Of a DNA stretch of 14,672 nt, positions 14,543-14,672 are shown piece after piece. The first letter of the stretch is position 1. Each line of letters opens with the position of its first letter. Under the pieces are notes generated by a model. That model did no database searches. It saw only the letters and a list, made by a program, of their open reading frames with translations, and was not told the origin of the DNA. This DNA comes from DASSBG01 sp964583865 (lineage in GTDB: Bacteria; Pseudomonadota; Gammaproteobacteria; Xanthomonadales; Rhodanobacteraceae), in the NCBI GenBank assembly GCA_964583865.1, contig CAZOXZ010000057.1, forward strand, positions 1-14,672. The letters run 5' to 3'. Made by a program: the position numbers and the translations under genes.

Positions 14543-14632
14543 GCCCGCTCCGTCGCTGCGCTCCTTGAGCGGGCCTACGGCGTCTGGCCGGATTGTTGTA
14601 GGCCGGATCAAGCGCGTCAGCGCGGATCCGGC
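14543..14632. repeat. Pair of GTAG-headed REP elements, heads facing
   Basis: The first unit is on the minus strand: arms GCCCGCT (14543-14549) and AGCGGGC (14568-14574), ending in CTAC at 14578. The second is on the plus strand, starting GTAGGCC (14598-14604), with arms GCCGGATC (14602-14609) and GATCCGGC (14625-14632). GGCCTAC at 14572-14578 is the reverse complement of GTAGGCC at 14598-14604. The elements fill the space after the Rieske gene; nothing coding was seen from 14495 to the window end. Confidence 0.75.
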
Positions 14633-14635
14633 ACC

Positions 14636-14672
14636 GATTCCCGATTCCCGATTCCCGATTCCCGATTCCCGA
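14636..14672. repeat. Tandem GATTCCC heptad array running off the window end
   Basis: Five perfect GATTCCC units (14636-14670) plus the first two bases of a sixth. It begins 3 bases after the REP pair at 14543-14632 and continues beyond the window, so the copy number is a minimum. Confidence 0.92.

Noticed and set aside
14636..14672. Possible CRISPR array
   Set aside because: The units are 7 bp with no spacers, so this is a simple tandem repeat.

Overview
This window is GC-rich, densely coded DNA. The protein families, short intergenic spaces, GTAG-headed palindromic repeats and GATTCCC heptad arrays all suggest a gammaproteobacterium of the order Lysobacterales (Xanthomonadales), possibly Rhodanobacteraceae. 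That placement is an inference from gene content and repeat style. No rRNA, tRNA, CRISPR array, transposase or phage gene was found.

Layout. Positions 1-1101 (-) hold the N-terminal part of a secreted M1 aminopeptidase, interrupted by a 10-N assembly gap and cut by the window edge. An LpxL-like lipid A acyltransferase (1197-2126, -) and a secreted M28 peptidase (2238-3680, +) diverge from a short promoter region. Positions 3915-7046 (-) form a marR-emrA-emrB drug-efflux operon with a strong sigma70-like promoter that overlaps a dyad. mscL (7347-7757, -) follows. From 8026 to 12691 (+) a four-gene ABC exporter runs adaptor, ATPase, permease 1, permease 2. A ChaN-type lipoprotein (12707-13696, -) and a small membrane protein (13777-14046, -) follow. 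A small Rieske [2Fe-2S] protein (14135-14494, +) is divergent from the small membrane gene.

How the genes work together. Most products act at the cell envelope: two multi-component exporters (MFS-type EmrAB and a MacAB-like ABC system), lipid A acylation, an osmotic safety valve, two exported peptidases and a haem/iron-linked lipoprotein. Both exporters have an inner-membrane pump and a periplasmic adaptor but no TolC-type outer-membrane channel here, so each probably recruits one encoded elsewhere.

The most unusual content is in repeats and leaders. (1) An 84-nt REP-like element is present twice, in frame, as the C-terminal tail of the ABC ATPase. (2) GATTCCC-type heptad arrays occur at three gene borders; two lie just after GTAG-headed REP pairs, and one supplies the lpxL stop codon. 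(3) The leader of the Rieske gene contains two inverted repeats that share an arm and so exclude each other, followed by a T run. (4) The marR promoter leaves almost no room for a 5' leader, so the mRNA may be leaderless. (5) A hairpin overlaps the mscL Shine-Dalgarno sequence. No wholly new protein system could be shown from the sequence alone.
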